From Bacteroidales bacterium (lineage in GTDB: Bacteria > Bacteroidota > Bacteroidia > Bacteroidales > UBA932), in the NCBI GenBank assembly GCA_017616655.1, contig JAFZXU010000052.1, positions 1-33,263 on the forward strand: a stretch of 33,263 bases of DNA. The letters run 5' to 3'. The notes under the pieces are model-generated. The model made no database searches. It was given only the letters and a program-made list of their open reading frames with translations, and was not told where the DNA came from. The position numbers and the translations under genes were made by a program. Positions 1-7,193 of this stretch are shown piece after piece (positions within the stretch are counted from its first letter, which is position 1; each line of letters begins with the position of its first letter).

Positions 1-2
1 AT

Positions 3-74
3 CTGACAGATACTTGCCTTACGGCTCAGGACAACTACAAGGCCCTGCTGGACTATTTCAAGATAAAGTACTGA
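3..74 (+). CDS. C-terminal tail of an upstream gene (partial)
   Basis: Reading frame 3 is open from the first base of the window and ends at TGA 72-74, giving 23 residues that finish in KALLDYFKIKY. The fragment is too short to recognise a family. A plus-strand intrinsic terminator about 70 bases downstream supports a real plus-strand gene ending here. Frame 2 is also open for a short way, so the frame choice is an inference from the natural-looking composition and the terminator position. Confidence 0.45.
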   Translation: MTDTCLTAQDNYKALLDYFKIKY

Positions 75-142
75 TGAATGACTGAATCTGAAGTAAACCT
101 TCGATGAACGAGAGGTTCGAGATTCGGAGTGTTTGGTCTACT

Positions 143-176
143 AAAGCCGGAAAGTCGAAAGTTTTTCCGGTTTTTT
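143..176 (+). terminator. Rho-independent terminator
   Basis: AAAGCCGGAAA (143-153) pairs with TTTCCGGTTTT (164-174) around a 10-base loop, with one G-T wobble, and the right arm runs into a T-rich tract. It lies downstream of the partial gene that ends at 74. Confidence 0.8.
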
Positions 177-235
177 CTTTGGGACGTCAAGTGCACTTGT
201 GAATAATTACCGATTCCGCAAAAAGTCGTACATTT

Positions 236-394
236 ATGGCCATAAACAATACTATGCTCAGACAGTACAAAGTAGGATTTGACATTTGGGGGCTCATCGT
301 TTTTGTGGCGGTGATGGTTCCTGCCATCATCTGGGCATTCGTGCTGTATTACACCGGCTGCCATCTGATTTACGCAATCGTTAACTACATATAA
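236..394 (+). pseudogene. Short membrane protein, possible internally deleted remnant
   Basis: An ATG at 236, or more likely 254, opens a frame of 52 or 46 residues ending at TAA 392-394. The peptide begins MLRQYKVGFDIWGLIVF, continues through a hydrophobic segment, and ends with CHLIYAIVNYI. From memory, the start resembles the N-terminus and the end resembles the C-terminus of a larger multi-pass membrane protein family of about 150-170 residues found in Firmicutes and Bacteroidetes. If so, the middle has been lost in frame. It could instead be a genuine single-span small protein. It ends 2 bases before the DUF3795 gene. A weak TAcaTTTa box (229-236) fits the start at 254. Confidence 0.5.
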
Positions 395-396
395 TC

Positions 397-729
397 ATGA
401 AACGTTTTATTGCCATCTGTGGGTTGGACTGCGAGAAGTGTGACGCATTCATTGCCACGAAGAACGACGACCAGGCGCTGCGGGAGAAGACGGCGAAACT
501 TTGGGCTGAATTGAACAATGCCCCCATTCTGCCGGAGCACATCAACTGCAACGGCTGCCGTACGGATGGACGGAAAACGGTATTCTGTGACCGCCTGTGC
601 CAAATTCGTCAATGCGCAATCAGCAAAGGTCTCGAGACTTGCGGCGCTTGCCCGGAAAAGGAGACTTGCCCGAAGGTTGGAGCCATTTGGCAGCACAATC
701 CGCAGGCTAAGGAGAACCTTGAAGGGTGA
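397..729 (+). CDS. Cysteine-rich DUF3795-type protein
   Basis: A 110-residue protein starting MKRFIAICGLDCEKCDAF. It has eleven cysteines, at about residues 8, 12, 15, 51, 54, 64, 68, 73, 82, 85 and 91, mostly in CxxC-like pairs. This layout, with the early ICGLDCxxC motif, fits the DUF3795 family, small proteins presumed to bind zinc or another metal and with no settled function. The length is normal for the family and the protein looks cytoplasmic. Its TGA overlaps the GTG start of the next gene by 4 bases, so the two are probably translationally coupled. Confidence 0.8.
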   Translation: MKRFIAICGLDCEKCDAFIATKNDDQALREKTAKLWAELNNAPILPEHINCNGCRTDGRKTVFCDRLCQIRQCAISKGLETCGACPEKETCPKVGAIWQHNPQAKENLEG

Positions 730-1219
730 AGCACATTCCCAACATAATAACTGTCCTCAGATTTCTTGGGGCAGCATGTCTGTTGATCTGCAATCCATCA
801 GGTGCGGTTTTCTGGGCAATCTATGGCCTGTGCGGCATCAGCGACATGCTGGATGGGTACCTGGCGCGGAGACTGCACGCCGAAAGCAAGACCGGCGCCG
901 TCCTGGACAGCGTGGCGGACATCTGCTTCGTGGCGTGTTGCGCAATACGGCTGTTGCCCGTCCTTCAGATTCCGACGTGGCTGTGGATTTGGGCGGGATT
1001 GATTGTCATTATCAAGATTGTCAATCAGATATCTGCACTGGTAGTCCACAGGCGCCCGTGCTTTCCCACACCAAGGCCAACAAATTGACAGGCCTTCTGC
1101 TCTTCATCGCAATTCCTATGGTGTTCTGGTCCATTGTCCCGATCGCATTCGTGGCCGGCGTCGCCACCTTTGCTGCCATTCAGGAAGGCCACTTCATCAG
1201 GAACGGGGGAAAGGATTAA
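726..1219 (+). pseudogene. CDP-alcohol phosphatidyltransferase, broken by a frameshift
   Basis: A GTG start at 726 opens a frame with the complete family motif: D40, D43-G44, A47-R48, G57, D61 and D65 (DMLDGYLAR, then GAVLDSVAD). Enzymes of this family transfer a phosphoalcohol onto a CDP-activated alcohol during phospholipid synthesis, within several membrane helices. The frame runs out at 1088 in an unlikely tail (FPTPRPTN). The continuation, HTKANKLTGLLLF and two more hydrophobic segments, lies in another frame and ends at 1219. One extra C in the CCC run at 1055-1057 would restore about 164 continuous residues, a normal size for small members. This is either a real inactivating deletion or a sequence error. 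GTG overlaps the preceding stop. Confidence 0.8.
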
Positions 1220-1225
1220 GCTGTC

Positions 1226-1256
1226 TTTGTTTTTCGCAATAAATAATGTATTTTCG
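1226..1256 (+). promoter_or_regulatory. Promoter of the fimbrillin-like/PCMD lipoprotein
   Basis: TTTG (1226-1229), a 19-base spacer, then TATTTTCG (1249-1256), which matches the Bacteroidetes TAnnTTTG box at all but one position. It lies 27 bases before the ATG at 1283. Confidence 0.65.
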
Positions 1257-1282
1257 CTAAGCCAAAGAACAACTGCTATTCT

Positions 1283-3145
1283 ATGAAACTTAGAGCTTTC
1301 CATAAAATCGTCATCTTTTCAGGACTCCTGGCGGCAGCCGTCATATCCTTGACAAACTGCCGGCCGGAGATAGTTCCAGGAAGTCTTACCGAGTCCGGAA
1401 TTGCCAGGATAACGGTATCGGCAGAGGATACCCGCACCGCCAACAGTGGTATGTCGACCGTCTGGTCTGAAGACGACACACTTAGTATTTTCACCGCGAC
1501 TCCCGATTCGGGATTCTTCAGTCAGGGCAAGGCATCCATAGAGGATGGCATAGGCAGCAGCACAGCGGTTTTCTCTTTCAATTATACGGATGCCGCCACC
1601 GCTCCCGTGGACTGGTTTGTCCTCTATCCTTACAACCCGGACAACACAACGCCCACCAGTCTTGCTGTTGATTTGGGTGCGACAAGCGTTACCCAGAATG
1701 GCTACGACGACAAGGCGCACCTTGCCGGCAGTATCTGCCCGCTTTACGGAATAGCCGAGGGCAAGACCGTCAACGATGCTGTCGTTCCTGTTCACCATCT
1801 TTGCTCGTTCATCGAATTCGATGTCACCAACGACACAGGTGTTTCATTGATAATCAAGAGTGTAAAGCTTGATGCAACCGAAGAGGTCGCGGGCAGTTTC
1901 ATAGTAGACCTCCATGGCAGTGAGACTGTGTTCACCACATCCTCGGCAAGCAAGACCGCTACCGTAAACATATCCGACCCTGCGTCACTTGACAACGACT
2001 CCGTAGCCAAGGCATATCTCCCCATCAAGCCGTACAAACATAACATTTCCGACGAATTTAATGTCACCGTTACGCTGGAGGCAGACAGTACGACCGTCGA
2101 GGTTCCATTCAACTTGACCTTAAGCACCGCCGAAAATGGAACGTTCTCTGCCGGACTCATCAAGCCTGTTGGCCTGAGCCTCACTTCCGATATGCTTTAT
2201 GGCCCGATGAAGATAACCGGCATAACGCCCAGATACCACAGCGCAACAGTCACAGGAGAGGCTGCGTTTGTCGGCACTTCGATCATCCAATACCGCAAGA
2301 GTGGCGCAAGTTCCTGGCAGTCCGCATCTTCCTCAACCAGTGGCGGCACTGTTTCCGCAGATATTACCGGCCTTGCAGAAAACACGACCTACGAAGTTCG
2401 CATAAGCGCCGGTTCGGTCGACGGCCCGTCCGAGACATTTACGACCAAGAAAGAAATCCAGTTGTACAATATGAGTTTTGAAAACTGGTGTAAAGAGGGT
2501 ATGAAATGGTGCTGCTACGGCGATGCAAGTCATTCAGAAAAGATTTGGGCGAATACCGACGAGGCTACAGCCGATTATGGCAAAGATGTAGTATCGCCGG
2601 AAGAAAGTGATGTGGTCAGCGGAAAAGCAGTAAAACTTATAAGCCAGGTGCTAATGGGACAATTAGTTACAGGCTGTTTGTTTACAGGGTTGCCAGGCTG
2701 TATCAATGTTCACGGAATAACTGCCACACTCAATATGGGAATACCTTTTACTGACCGTCCGACAGCTTTGCAAGGTTGGGCAAAGTATATTTCAGAGACT
2801 ATTAATTATGCAAAGGCTCCGAATATGGACAAAATAGGTACGCCTGACTCAGGTCGTTTATTTGTCCTGCTTACTGATTGGGATTCACCCTTTTCTGTTA
2901 CCCCCTCAAACACCCGTATTGATTTTAACCATAATACTAACGACAGTATTATTGGCTTTGGGGAAATGCTTTTCGAAGATACTGAAGGGATATATAAATT
3001 ATTCACAATTCCTATTGAGTACTATAGTGACAGAACCCCTAAATATGTCGTAATCTGTGGTACCTCCAGTGCCCTCGGCGTATTTTTCACCGGAGGAGAG
3101 GGCTCAACCCTCTACCTCGATGAATTCAGATTCATCTATGATTAA
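1283..3145 (+). CDS. Surface lipoprotein with fimbrillin-like, Fn3-like and PCMD-like domains
   Basis: A 620-residue lipoprotein. A signal peptide ends in a lipobox (LTNC, lipidated Cys26). Residues 30 to about 300 resemble the N-terminal part of fimbrillin-family surface proteins. About 309-393 is a fibronectin type III-like domain (ITGITPRYHSATVTG, then ITGLAENTTYEVRISA). About 394-620 starts NMSFENW and ends LYLDEFRFIYD, as in the PCMD domain, a putative carbohydrate-metabolism or carbohydrate-binding module of Bacteroidetes. It is probably exported to the cell surface and binds glycan or another ligand; that is inference. DNA for the PCMD part (about 2460-3060) is clearly AT-richer than the rest, suggesting domain exchange. 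It has its own promoter and is not tightly linked to its neighbours. Confidence 0.8.
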   Translation: MKLRAFHKIVIFSGLLAAAVISLTNCRPEIVPGSLTESGIARITVSAEDTRTANSGMSTVWSEDDTLSIFTATPDSGFFSQGKASIEDGIGSSTAVFSFNYTDAATAPVDWFVLYPYNPDNTTPTSLAVDLGATSVTQNGYDDKAHLAGSICPLYGIAEGKTVNDAVVPVHHLCSFIEFDVTNDTGVSLIIKSVKLDATEEVAGSFIVDLHGSETVFTTSSASKTATVNISDPASLDNDSVAKAYLPIKPYKHNISDEFNVTVTLEADSTTVEVPFNLTLSTAENGTFSAGLIKPVGLSLTSDMLYGPMKITGITPRYHSATVTGEAAFVGTSIIQYRKSGASSWQSASSSTSGGTVSADITGLAENTTYEVRISAGSVDGPSETFTTKKEIQLYNMSFENWCKEGMKWCCYGDASHSEKIWANTDEATADYGKDVVSPEESDVVSGKAVKLISQVLMGQLVTGCLFTGLPGCINVHGITATLNMGIPFTDRPTALQGWAKYISETINYAKAPNMDKIGTPDSGRLFVLLTDWDSPFSVTPSNTRIDFNHNTNDSIIGFGEMLFEDTEGIYKLFTIPIEYYSDRTPKYVVICGTSSALGVFFTGGEGSTLYLDEFRFIYD

Positions 3146-3197
3146 TAAAAATGTGAATTCTAATCAGGGGTAAATCACCTTTCCCGTATAGAAAATA

Positions 3198-3230
3198 AAG
3201 AATTTCTATGTTTTCTGTACGAAAATTCTT
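3198..3230. promoter_or_regulatory. Inverted repeat, candidate operator of the AbiEi-like gene
   Basis: AAGAATTT (3198-3205) and AAATTCTT (3223-3230) are exact reverse complements. A second, nested repeat is TTTTC (3211-3215) and GAAAA (3221-3225). The right arm touches the -7 box at 3230-3237, so a protein bound here would block transcription. AbiEi-type antitoxins are known to repress their own operon by binding inverted repeats. Confidence 0.5.
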
Positions 3231-3237
3231 ATATTTG
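3230..3237 (+). promoter_or_regulatory. -7 promoter box of the AbiEi-like gene
   Basis: TATATTTG is a perfect TAnnTTTG match. The ATG at 3246 follows after only 8 bases, so the transcript would have almost no leader. The upstream element is poor (TATG, 19 bases away). Confidence 0.65.
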
Positions 3238-3245
3238 CGCCTGTT

Positions 3246-3887
3246 ATGACGCAACAAGTACCTTATAGGGAGTTGAAGGCTTTAGGCAACGTGCCTATAA
3301 GCACGGAGGTCCTGCAAAGTCTGTACAAGGATTATCAGTCGCCCAATATGCATATCTCTATGTTGGAGAAAAAGGGACTGCTGATCCGTTTGAAGCGTGG
3401 ACTGTTTGTGGTCTCTCCGGAAATCAGCGGCAAGGAACTGTCCGTAGGTTTGATTGCCAACCACCTTTATGGTCCATCTTATGTTTCCCTTCACTGGGCA
3501 TTGAGCTGGTATGGGCTCATCCCGGAGCGGGTTGAAACAGTGACCTCTGTTACCACCCGTCATACTCGTGAGTTCAAGAACTCGCTGGGGCGCTTCACTT
3601 TCCGGGGCGTGTCTCAGGAGTATTTCCCCATCGGCATCAAGAGTCAGGAGGATGCCGGCCTTCGCTTCCTGCTGGCCAGCCCGGAGAAGGCTCTCTGCGA
3701 TATGCTGATGCAGGAAAAGCACGTGCCGGACCAGTCCCTTTCCCGGTTGGAAATCTTCTTTGAGGAAGATATGCGGATGGACATGGAGGACCTTCGGCAA
3801 ATGGATGGCGGCATTATCCGCCAGTGCATGGAAGCGGGTAACAAGAAGCAGGTTTTGGCGAATTTAGTGAAACTGATAGAGCGATGA
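3246..3887 (+). CDS. AbiEi-like antitoxin / transcriptional regulator
   Basis: A 213-residue protein. The N-terminal third looks like a winged-helix DNA-binding segment (LYKDYQSPNMHISMLEKKGL, then IRLKRGLFVVSP). It is followed by the part characteristic of AbiEi-family antitoxins: YVSLHWALSWYGLIPE, VTTRHTREFKNSLGRF and SPEKALCDML. In the AbiE type IV toxin-antitoxin and phage-defence system, AbiEi represses the operon and counteracts the AbiEii nucleotidyltransferase toxin. Here an ATGA overlap leads into a frame where AbiEii would be expected, but that frame is broken, so this may be an orphan antitoxin or a stand-alone regulator. An inverted repeat over the promoter suggests autoregulation. 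Confidence 0.8.
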   Translation: MTQQVPYRELKALGNVPISTEVLQSLYKDYQSPNMHISMLEKKGLLIRLKRGLFVVSPEISGKELSVGLIANHLYGPSYVSLHWALSWYGLIPERVETVTSVTTRHTREFKNSLGRFTFRGVSQEYFPIGIKSQEDAGLRFLLASPEKALCDMLMQEKHVPDQSLSRLEIFFEEDMRMDMEDLRQMDGGIIRQCMEAGNKKQVLANLVKLIER

Positions 3888-4000
3888 CGATATTTGACGA
3901 AATGGTGGCGGAACTTGGAGCGTTTGGTTGACTCCGCCAGACGGTCGGTGAAATCGTCGTCGGCAACAATTTTTCCATATACGGAAAGGAATCTCCATAA
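3884..4000 (+). pseudogene. Degenerate partner frame after the AbiEi-like gene
   Basis: ATG at 3884 overlaps the preceding TGA by 4 bases (ATGA) and reads MTIFDEMVAELGAFG, then stops at TGA 3929-3931. The same frame continues beyond that stop for 22 codons (from LRQTVGEIVV to YGKESP) to TAA 3998-4000. The coupled start is what is expected for the AbiEii toxin gene of this operon type, and nothing of toxin length remains. The fragment is too short to assign to the nucleotidyltransferase family from sequence alone, so its identity is inferred from context only. Confidence 0.4.
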
Positions 4001-4028
4001 TCTCCTTTTTTCGCATAACTAATAATTT

Positions 4029-4052
4029 ATATGATATAAACTAATATCATAT
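4029..4052. repeat. AT-only perfect inverted repeat
   Basis: ATATGATAT (4029-4037) and ATATCATAT (4044-4052) are exact reverse complements around a 6-base loop, just beyond the 3' end of the minus-strand lipoprotein gene. It may act as a weak transcript-end hairpin for that gene. The surrounding 3932-4071 is AT-rich and holds no gene. Confidence 0.5.
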
Positions 4053-4071
4053 TAAAATATATGCTCCGCTA

Positions 4072-6573
4072 TTACCATTCCTTTATGATGTTCTGGACAA
4101 AGGAGACTGCGGCGCTCGTATGCCCTCCGTCGTTTCCGTCATACAGGGTATAGCTGCCGGGGGCAGTCCGATCGAGGAAGCTCTTCATTGCCGTAAGATT
4201 GGCGTAGGGAACGGTATCGTCATCTTTTGAATGGTATATGAAGATGTATTTCCTTCCGGAAGGAGGAGTCCATCCGGAGATAAGCGAATAACTCTCGCAG
4301 ACCGACCTGATGGAATTGAACGCAGCTCCGGTCCCGGCAACCATATCGTCGGTCAAGATGCCGGAAATGGTGCTCTGGCCGTTGGAAATGAGCAGGTTGC
4401 TGATTTCCGTGGTGGTATAGTTCTTCGAAAGGATCCAGTTCTGCCAATTATTGAGCAGCGCACCCTTGAAGAGATCCGAATAAGAGAGTCCAAGTTTATG
4501 CGTCTCGTTGATGCTCACCAGCGTCATGGGAACGAAGGCGAGGGAGTTGTTGAAGCTGCCGTTCGTGTATTCATTCCAGGTCCCCATCACATCGAAGGGG
4601 CTGCCGCCGCAGAACACCTTGTCGAAGCTTATGCCGAGTTCCGGATGCTGTGCGACATACCTGAGGTTGGCCATCGAATTGAATCCGCCCTGCGAGTAGC
4701 CGAAGCTGTAAAGCTTTTGCGGGATGGTGACTCCGCGGTCTTCCAGCAGTTGGACGGCGGCAAGGTAGGCGTCTATGCTGTTGTGAGCAGTATTTTCGGC
4801 ATCCAGGTAGCCCTGCGGACGGTCTGCGCTCGCACCGAAACCATAGTAGTCGGGCATCACGACTGCGTGGTTCTTCCAGGCAATCACTCCCTCGAACTGG
4901 GCCGTCATCGTGGGGCACTGGGTTTTCTTGGCGATAGTGCCGTGGCAGGCCAGGGTAATACCGGTCAGTTTTGTGCCGCTCAAAGCCGCATTGGGGACAT
5001 AGAGCAGCGCCGACAGCTCCACGGGATCACCCTGGGGATCCGTAGAACGATAAGTATAGCTGATGGCCGAGACGGGTACTCCGTTGTCAGGAAAATATAC
5101 GGCCATCATCATCTGGACGACCATGGGGCTGACTGCGCCCAGAAGCCCGGTTTCATTCAACAATACCTGCAGATTCGAATAGGACTTCTGAGAGACGTAG
5201 TGATAGTAGAGAGACATTGCGGCCTCGCTGCCGGAAAACGCGACCATATAGTTGCCGCCGTCGGCGCTGAACACTGCAGAAGGATCCGCAGAGCCGTTAC
5301 AGGTGGAATACCCTGAGGTGAAGACTCCCCTTCCGCCGGCCATTGTCACGCCGATGCTGGCACCGGAGCTGAAGGCGCCGTCCACATTGATGACCGTCCC
5401 CTCCTCAAGATAAAGATTACCGTTGCCGTTGCCGGAAATGACAGTACTGCCGCTGAGATTCAGGACGGCGGGGTTGCCGCTCCTGTATGCGTTATAGATT
5501 CCGCCGCCTTTGCCGCCGGCTGTATTGCCGGTAATGGTGCCGCCGTGGATGGTAAGGGTTCCCATATTATATATTGCACCGCCGTTGCCATCGGAGGCGT
5601 TGCCTCCGGTAAGGGTACCTTCTCCCGTTATGGTAAGCGACTTTCCGGACGGGACATTGAAGATACGGCTCCTGTTGCCGCCGCTGAGGGTGTGACCGTT
5701 CAGGTCAAGGGTCATTGCGTCGCTGACAGACACCTCTCCTTCCGCGAGCGTGATATCGGCACCAAGCGCAATCTTTGCGTATTTTGCCGCATTGGCACTC
5801 CTCAGTTCGATTTCGGTCGTTACGAGGAAAGCCATCTTTACCCCGATCCTGTAATACCGCCCTTTAGCAAACTCCGCTCCCGACCTGCTGAAGAAGCGTC
5901 TGGTCCCGTCATTGACCGTGGCTTCCATCTTGATGCTTCCGTTGTCGACGGCAGGAACGGCCACATAAAGCACATCCGTCGGCGAACCCGGAGTCACAGT
6001 AATGGTCGTTGCCGCTTCGGTGAGAGTGACAATCAGGCTGCTGACTCCACCTGCTATCGCTGCTCCGTCGCCTTCCTTCAAGGTGAACTCCACGATGGAC
6101 TGCTGATTGACGAAAGTGGCGTTGTCGGTGCTGAGGTTGCCATCGCTTATGCCCTTAACCTCGACATCGGCCGTCGCATAGTCGCAGTGCCCGGCAATAT
6201 ATTCGAGGGTACCCGGCTGGTTCCCGTAATCGGGGGTCAGGAACTTGAGGGTAAGAACGTCGCCGGCCTCGACGGTTCCGGTAATCTGGCCAGCCAAAGT
6301 AGTGCTGGCGCCGTCTCCCTGAGCCACGAGGGAGCCTTCAAGGTCGGCATCTTTGGTTTTGTTGTACACTTTTACAACCTCGCCCCGAGCCCATGCAGCG
6401 TTCAGCACATTCCCGTCCAGGGAGAGCGCCCTGGTATCCGGCTCGCCCTTCTCGGCGAGAATCGACACGGTGTAGGTATTTTGGAGCACATCCAGATCCA
6501 TCTCCCTGGAGCAGGAGACTACGGTCAGCAAAGAGACCGCCGCAATAACCCTGAGTAAGATGTTCGTCTTCAT
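4072..6573 (-). CDS. Lipoprotein joining fimbrillin-like, beta-helix and alpha/beta hydrolase regions
   Basis: An 833-residue lipoprotein. The signal peptide ends VVSC with lipidated Cys21. Residues of about 30-250 look like the fimbrillin-type N-terminal region of Bacteroidales surface lipoproteins. About 285-410 is a glycine-rich right-handed beta-helix (NGHTLSGGNRSRIFNV, LTITGEGTLTGGN, GGAIYNMGTLTIHGGTITGN). From about 470 to the end is an alpha/beta hydrolase related to secreted lipases and peptidases, with all expected catalytic elements: nucleophile Ser627 in GYSQGG, acid near Asp785 in DDDTVP, and His818 in DGGHTSA. It is likely a cell-surface esterase, lipase or peptidase carried on a stalk; the substrate is unknown. 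A 48-residue gene lies 12 bases upstream. I do not recognise this exact architecture. Confidence 0.8.
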   Translation of the reverse strand: MKTNILLRVIAAVSLLTVVSCSREMDLDVLQNTYTVSILAEKGEPDTRALSLDGNVLNAAWARGEVVKVYNKTKDADLEGSLVAQGDGASTTLAGQITGTVEAGDVLTLKFLTPDYGNQPGTLEYIAGHCDYATADVEVKGISDGNLSTDNATFVNQQSIVEFTLKEGDGAAIAGGVSSLIVTLTEAATTITVTPGSPTDVLYVAVPAVDNGSIKMEATVNDGTRRFFSRSGAEFAKGRYYRIGVKMAFLVTTEIELRSANAAKYAKIALGADITLAEGEVSVSDAMTLDLNGHTLSGGNRSRIFNVPSGKSLTITGEGTLTGGNASDGNGGAIYNMGTLTIHGGTITGNTAGGKGGGIYNAYRSGNPAVLNLSGSTVISGNGNGNLYLEEGTVINVDGAFSSGASIGVTMAGGRGVFTSGYSTCNGSADPSAVFSADGGNYMVAFSGSEAAMSLYYHYVSQKSYSNLQVLLNETGLLGAVSPMVVQMMMAVYFPDNGVPVSAISYTYRSTDPQGDPVELSALLYVPNAALSGTKLTGITLACHGTIAKKTQCPTMTAQFEGVIAWKNHAVVMPDYYGFGASADRPQGYLDAENTAHNSIDAYLAAVQLLEDRGVTIPQKLYSFGYSQGGFNSMANLRYVAQHPELGISFDKVFCGGSPFDVMGTWNEYTNGSFNNSLAFVPMTLVSINETHKLGLSYSDLFKGALLNNWQNWILSKNYTTTEISNLLISNGQSTISGILTDDMVAGTGAAFNSIRSVCESYSLISGWTPPSGRKYIFIYHSKDDDTVPYANLTAMKSFLDRTAPGSYTLYDGNDGGHTSAAVSFVQNIIKEW

Positions 6574-6585
6574 CTCTTCACTTTT

Positions 6586-6732
6586 TTATCCCCATATATC
6601 ATCCCGGGCTACGCCGTAGTTGTCTCTGGAGCCTTGCACTCCGCTTGTGGCAAGCAGGGCATCCTCCGTCTTTAGCGCCATGACATCAGTCACAGGGGTC
6701 TCATAGGAAAGTTTAGTCTGAATGTGTCTCAT
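6586..6732 (-). CDS. Small 48-residue protein before the lipoprotein gene
   Basis: The minus-strand frame from ATG 6732 to TAA 6586 encodes 48 residues, starting MRHIQTKLSYETPVTDVMAL, with a charged, Gly/Asn-rich end finishing RDDIWG. Short proteins of this style (a basic start, then YxTPxxxVxxLxxxxxLL and a polar tail) often lie directly before fimbrillin-like lipoprotein genes in Bacteroidales; this is from memory of such loci. It has no signal peptide or membrane segment. It sits 19 bases after the ACT gene and 12 bases before the lipoprotein gene, so it is probably co-transcribed. Function unknown. Confidence 0.6.
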   Translation of the reverse strand: MRHIQTKLSYETPVTDVMALKTEDALLATSGVQGSRDNYGVARDDIWG

Positions 6733-6751
6733 CGCATTGAAGGGCCTGTAC

Positions 6752-7180
6752 CTAAAGGAGGCGGGAGATATCTTTTTCTTCTATGGCGTTGAGGCCGTTG
6801 GAGACGATGATCTCTGCGGCCATCTCGGCATTGTCGGTACGGAAGAGAAGGATTCCCTTTCCCTTCAGCAGAAAAGAGTAGAGGTAGGAGATGCTGATGC
6901 CTTCGTTGGCGAAGATCTCGATGGCGTCGGCAGCCTTGCCGGGAGTGTCGTCCAGTTCGATGGCGAACACCTCGCAAAGCGAGACGGTGACGCCCGCTTC
7001 CCTTAGTACGTTGTAAGCCTTTTCAGGCTCCGAGCAGATGATACGGCAGATACCGTAATCGACGGTGTCTGCCACGGTGGAGGCAATCAGCTGTATATTC
7101 TCCTTCTTGAGAAGCTTGAGTACCCTGACGAGAGCGCCGGATTTATTCTCGATGAAGACTGAAAGTTGATGGACAGTCAT
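6752..7180 (-). CDS. ACT-domain amino-acid-binding protein
   Basis: A 142-residue protein starting MTVHQLSVFIENKSGALVRV. Two ACT-type repeats are visible, the first about residues 1-70 (SVFIENKSGALVRVLKLL, VADTVDYGICRIIC) and the second about 72-142 (VFAIELDDTPGKAADAIEIF). ACT domains bind amino acids or similar ligands and act as allosteric sensors. A start 12 codons further upstream would give an unlikely polar extension and would overlap the end of the paaK gene, so 7180 is preferred. It follows paaK by 13 bases, a pairing common in Bacteria where the ACT protein is thought to regulate aryl-acid activation. Confidence 0.85.
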   Translation of the reverse strand: MTVHQLSVFIENKSGALVRVLKLLKKENIQLIASTVADTVDYGICRIICSEPEKAYNVLREAGVTVSLCEVFAIELDDTPGKAADAIEIFANEGISISYLYSFLLKGKGILLFRTDNAEMAAEIIVSNGLNAIEEKDISRLL

Positions 7181-7193
7181 ATTATGATGGTTT

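Noticed and set aside
109-125. GAGGTTCGAGATT resembling a tRNA T-arm
   Set aside because: No acceptor stem, anticodon arm or CCA-side pairing can be drawn around it.
518-1057. Plus-strand 233-residue frame overlapping the DUF3795 gene and the first half of the phosphatidyltransferase
   Set aside because: Its first part is an out-of-frame reading of two well-supported genes. Only its end (after about 1058) is real, as the second half of the frameshifted phosphatidyltransferase.
4231-6558. Two long plus-strand frames (361 and 337 residues) opposite the hydrolase lipoprotein gene
   Set aside because: Their products are low-complexity and look like antisense translations of a GC-rich gene. The minus strand has a signal peptide and a complete catalytic set.
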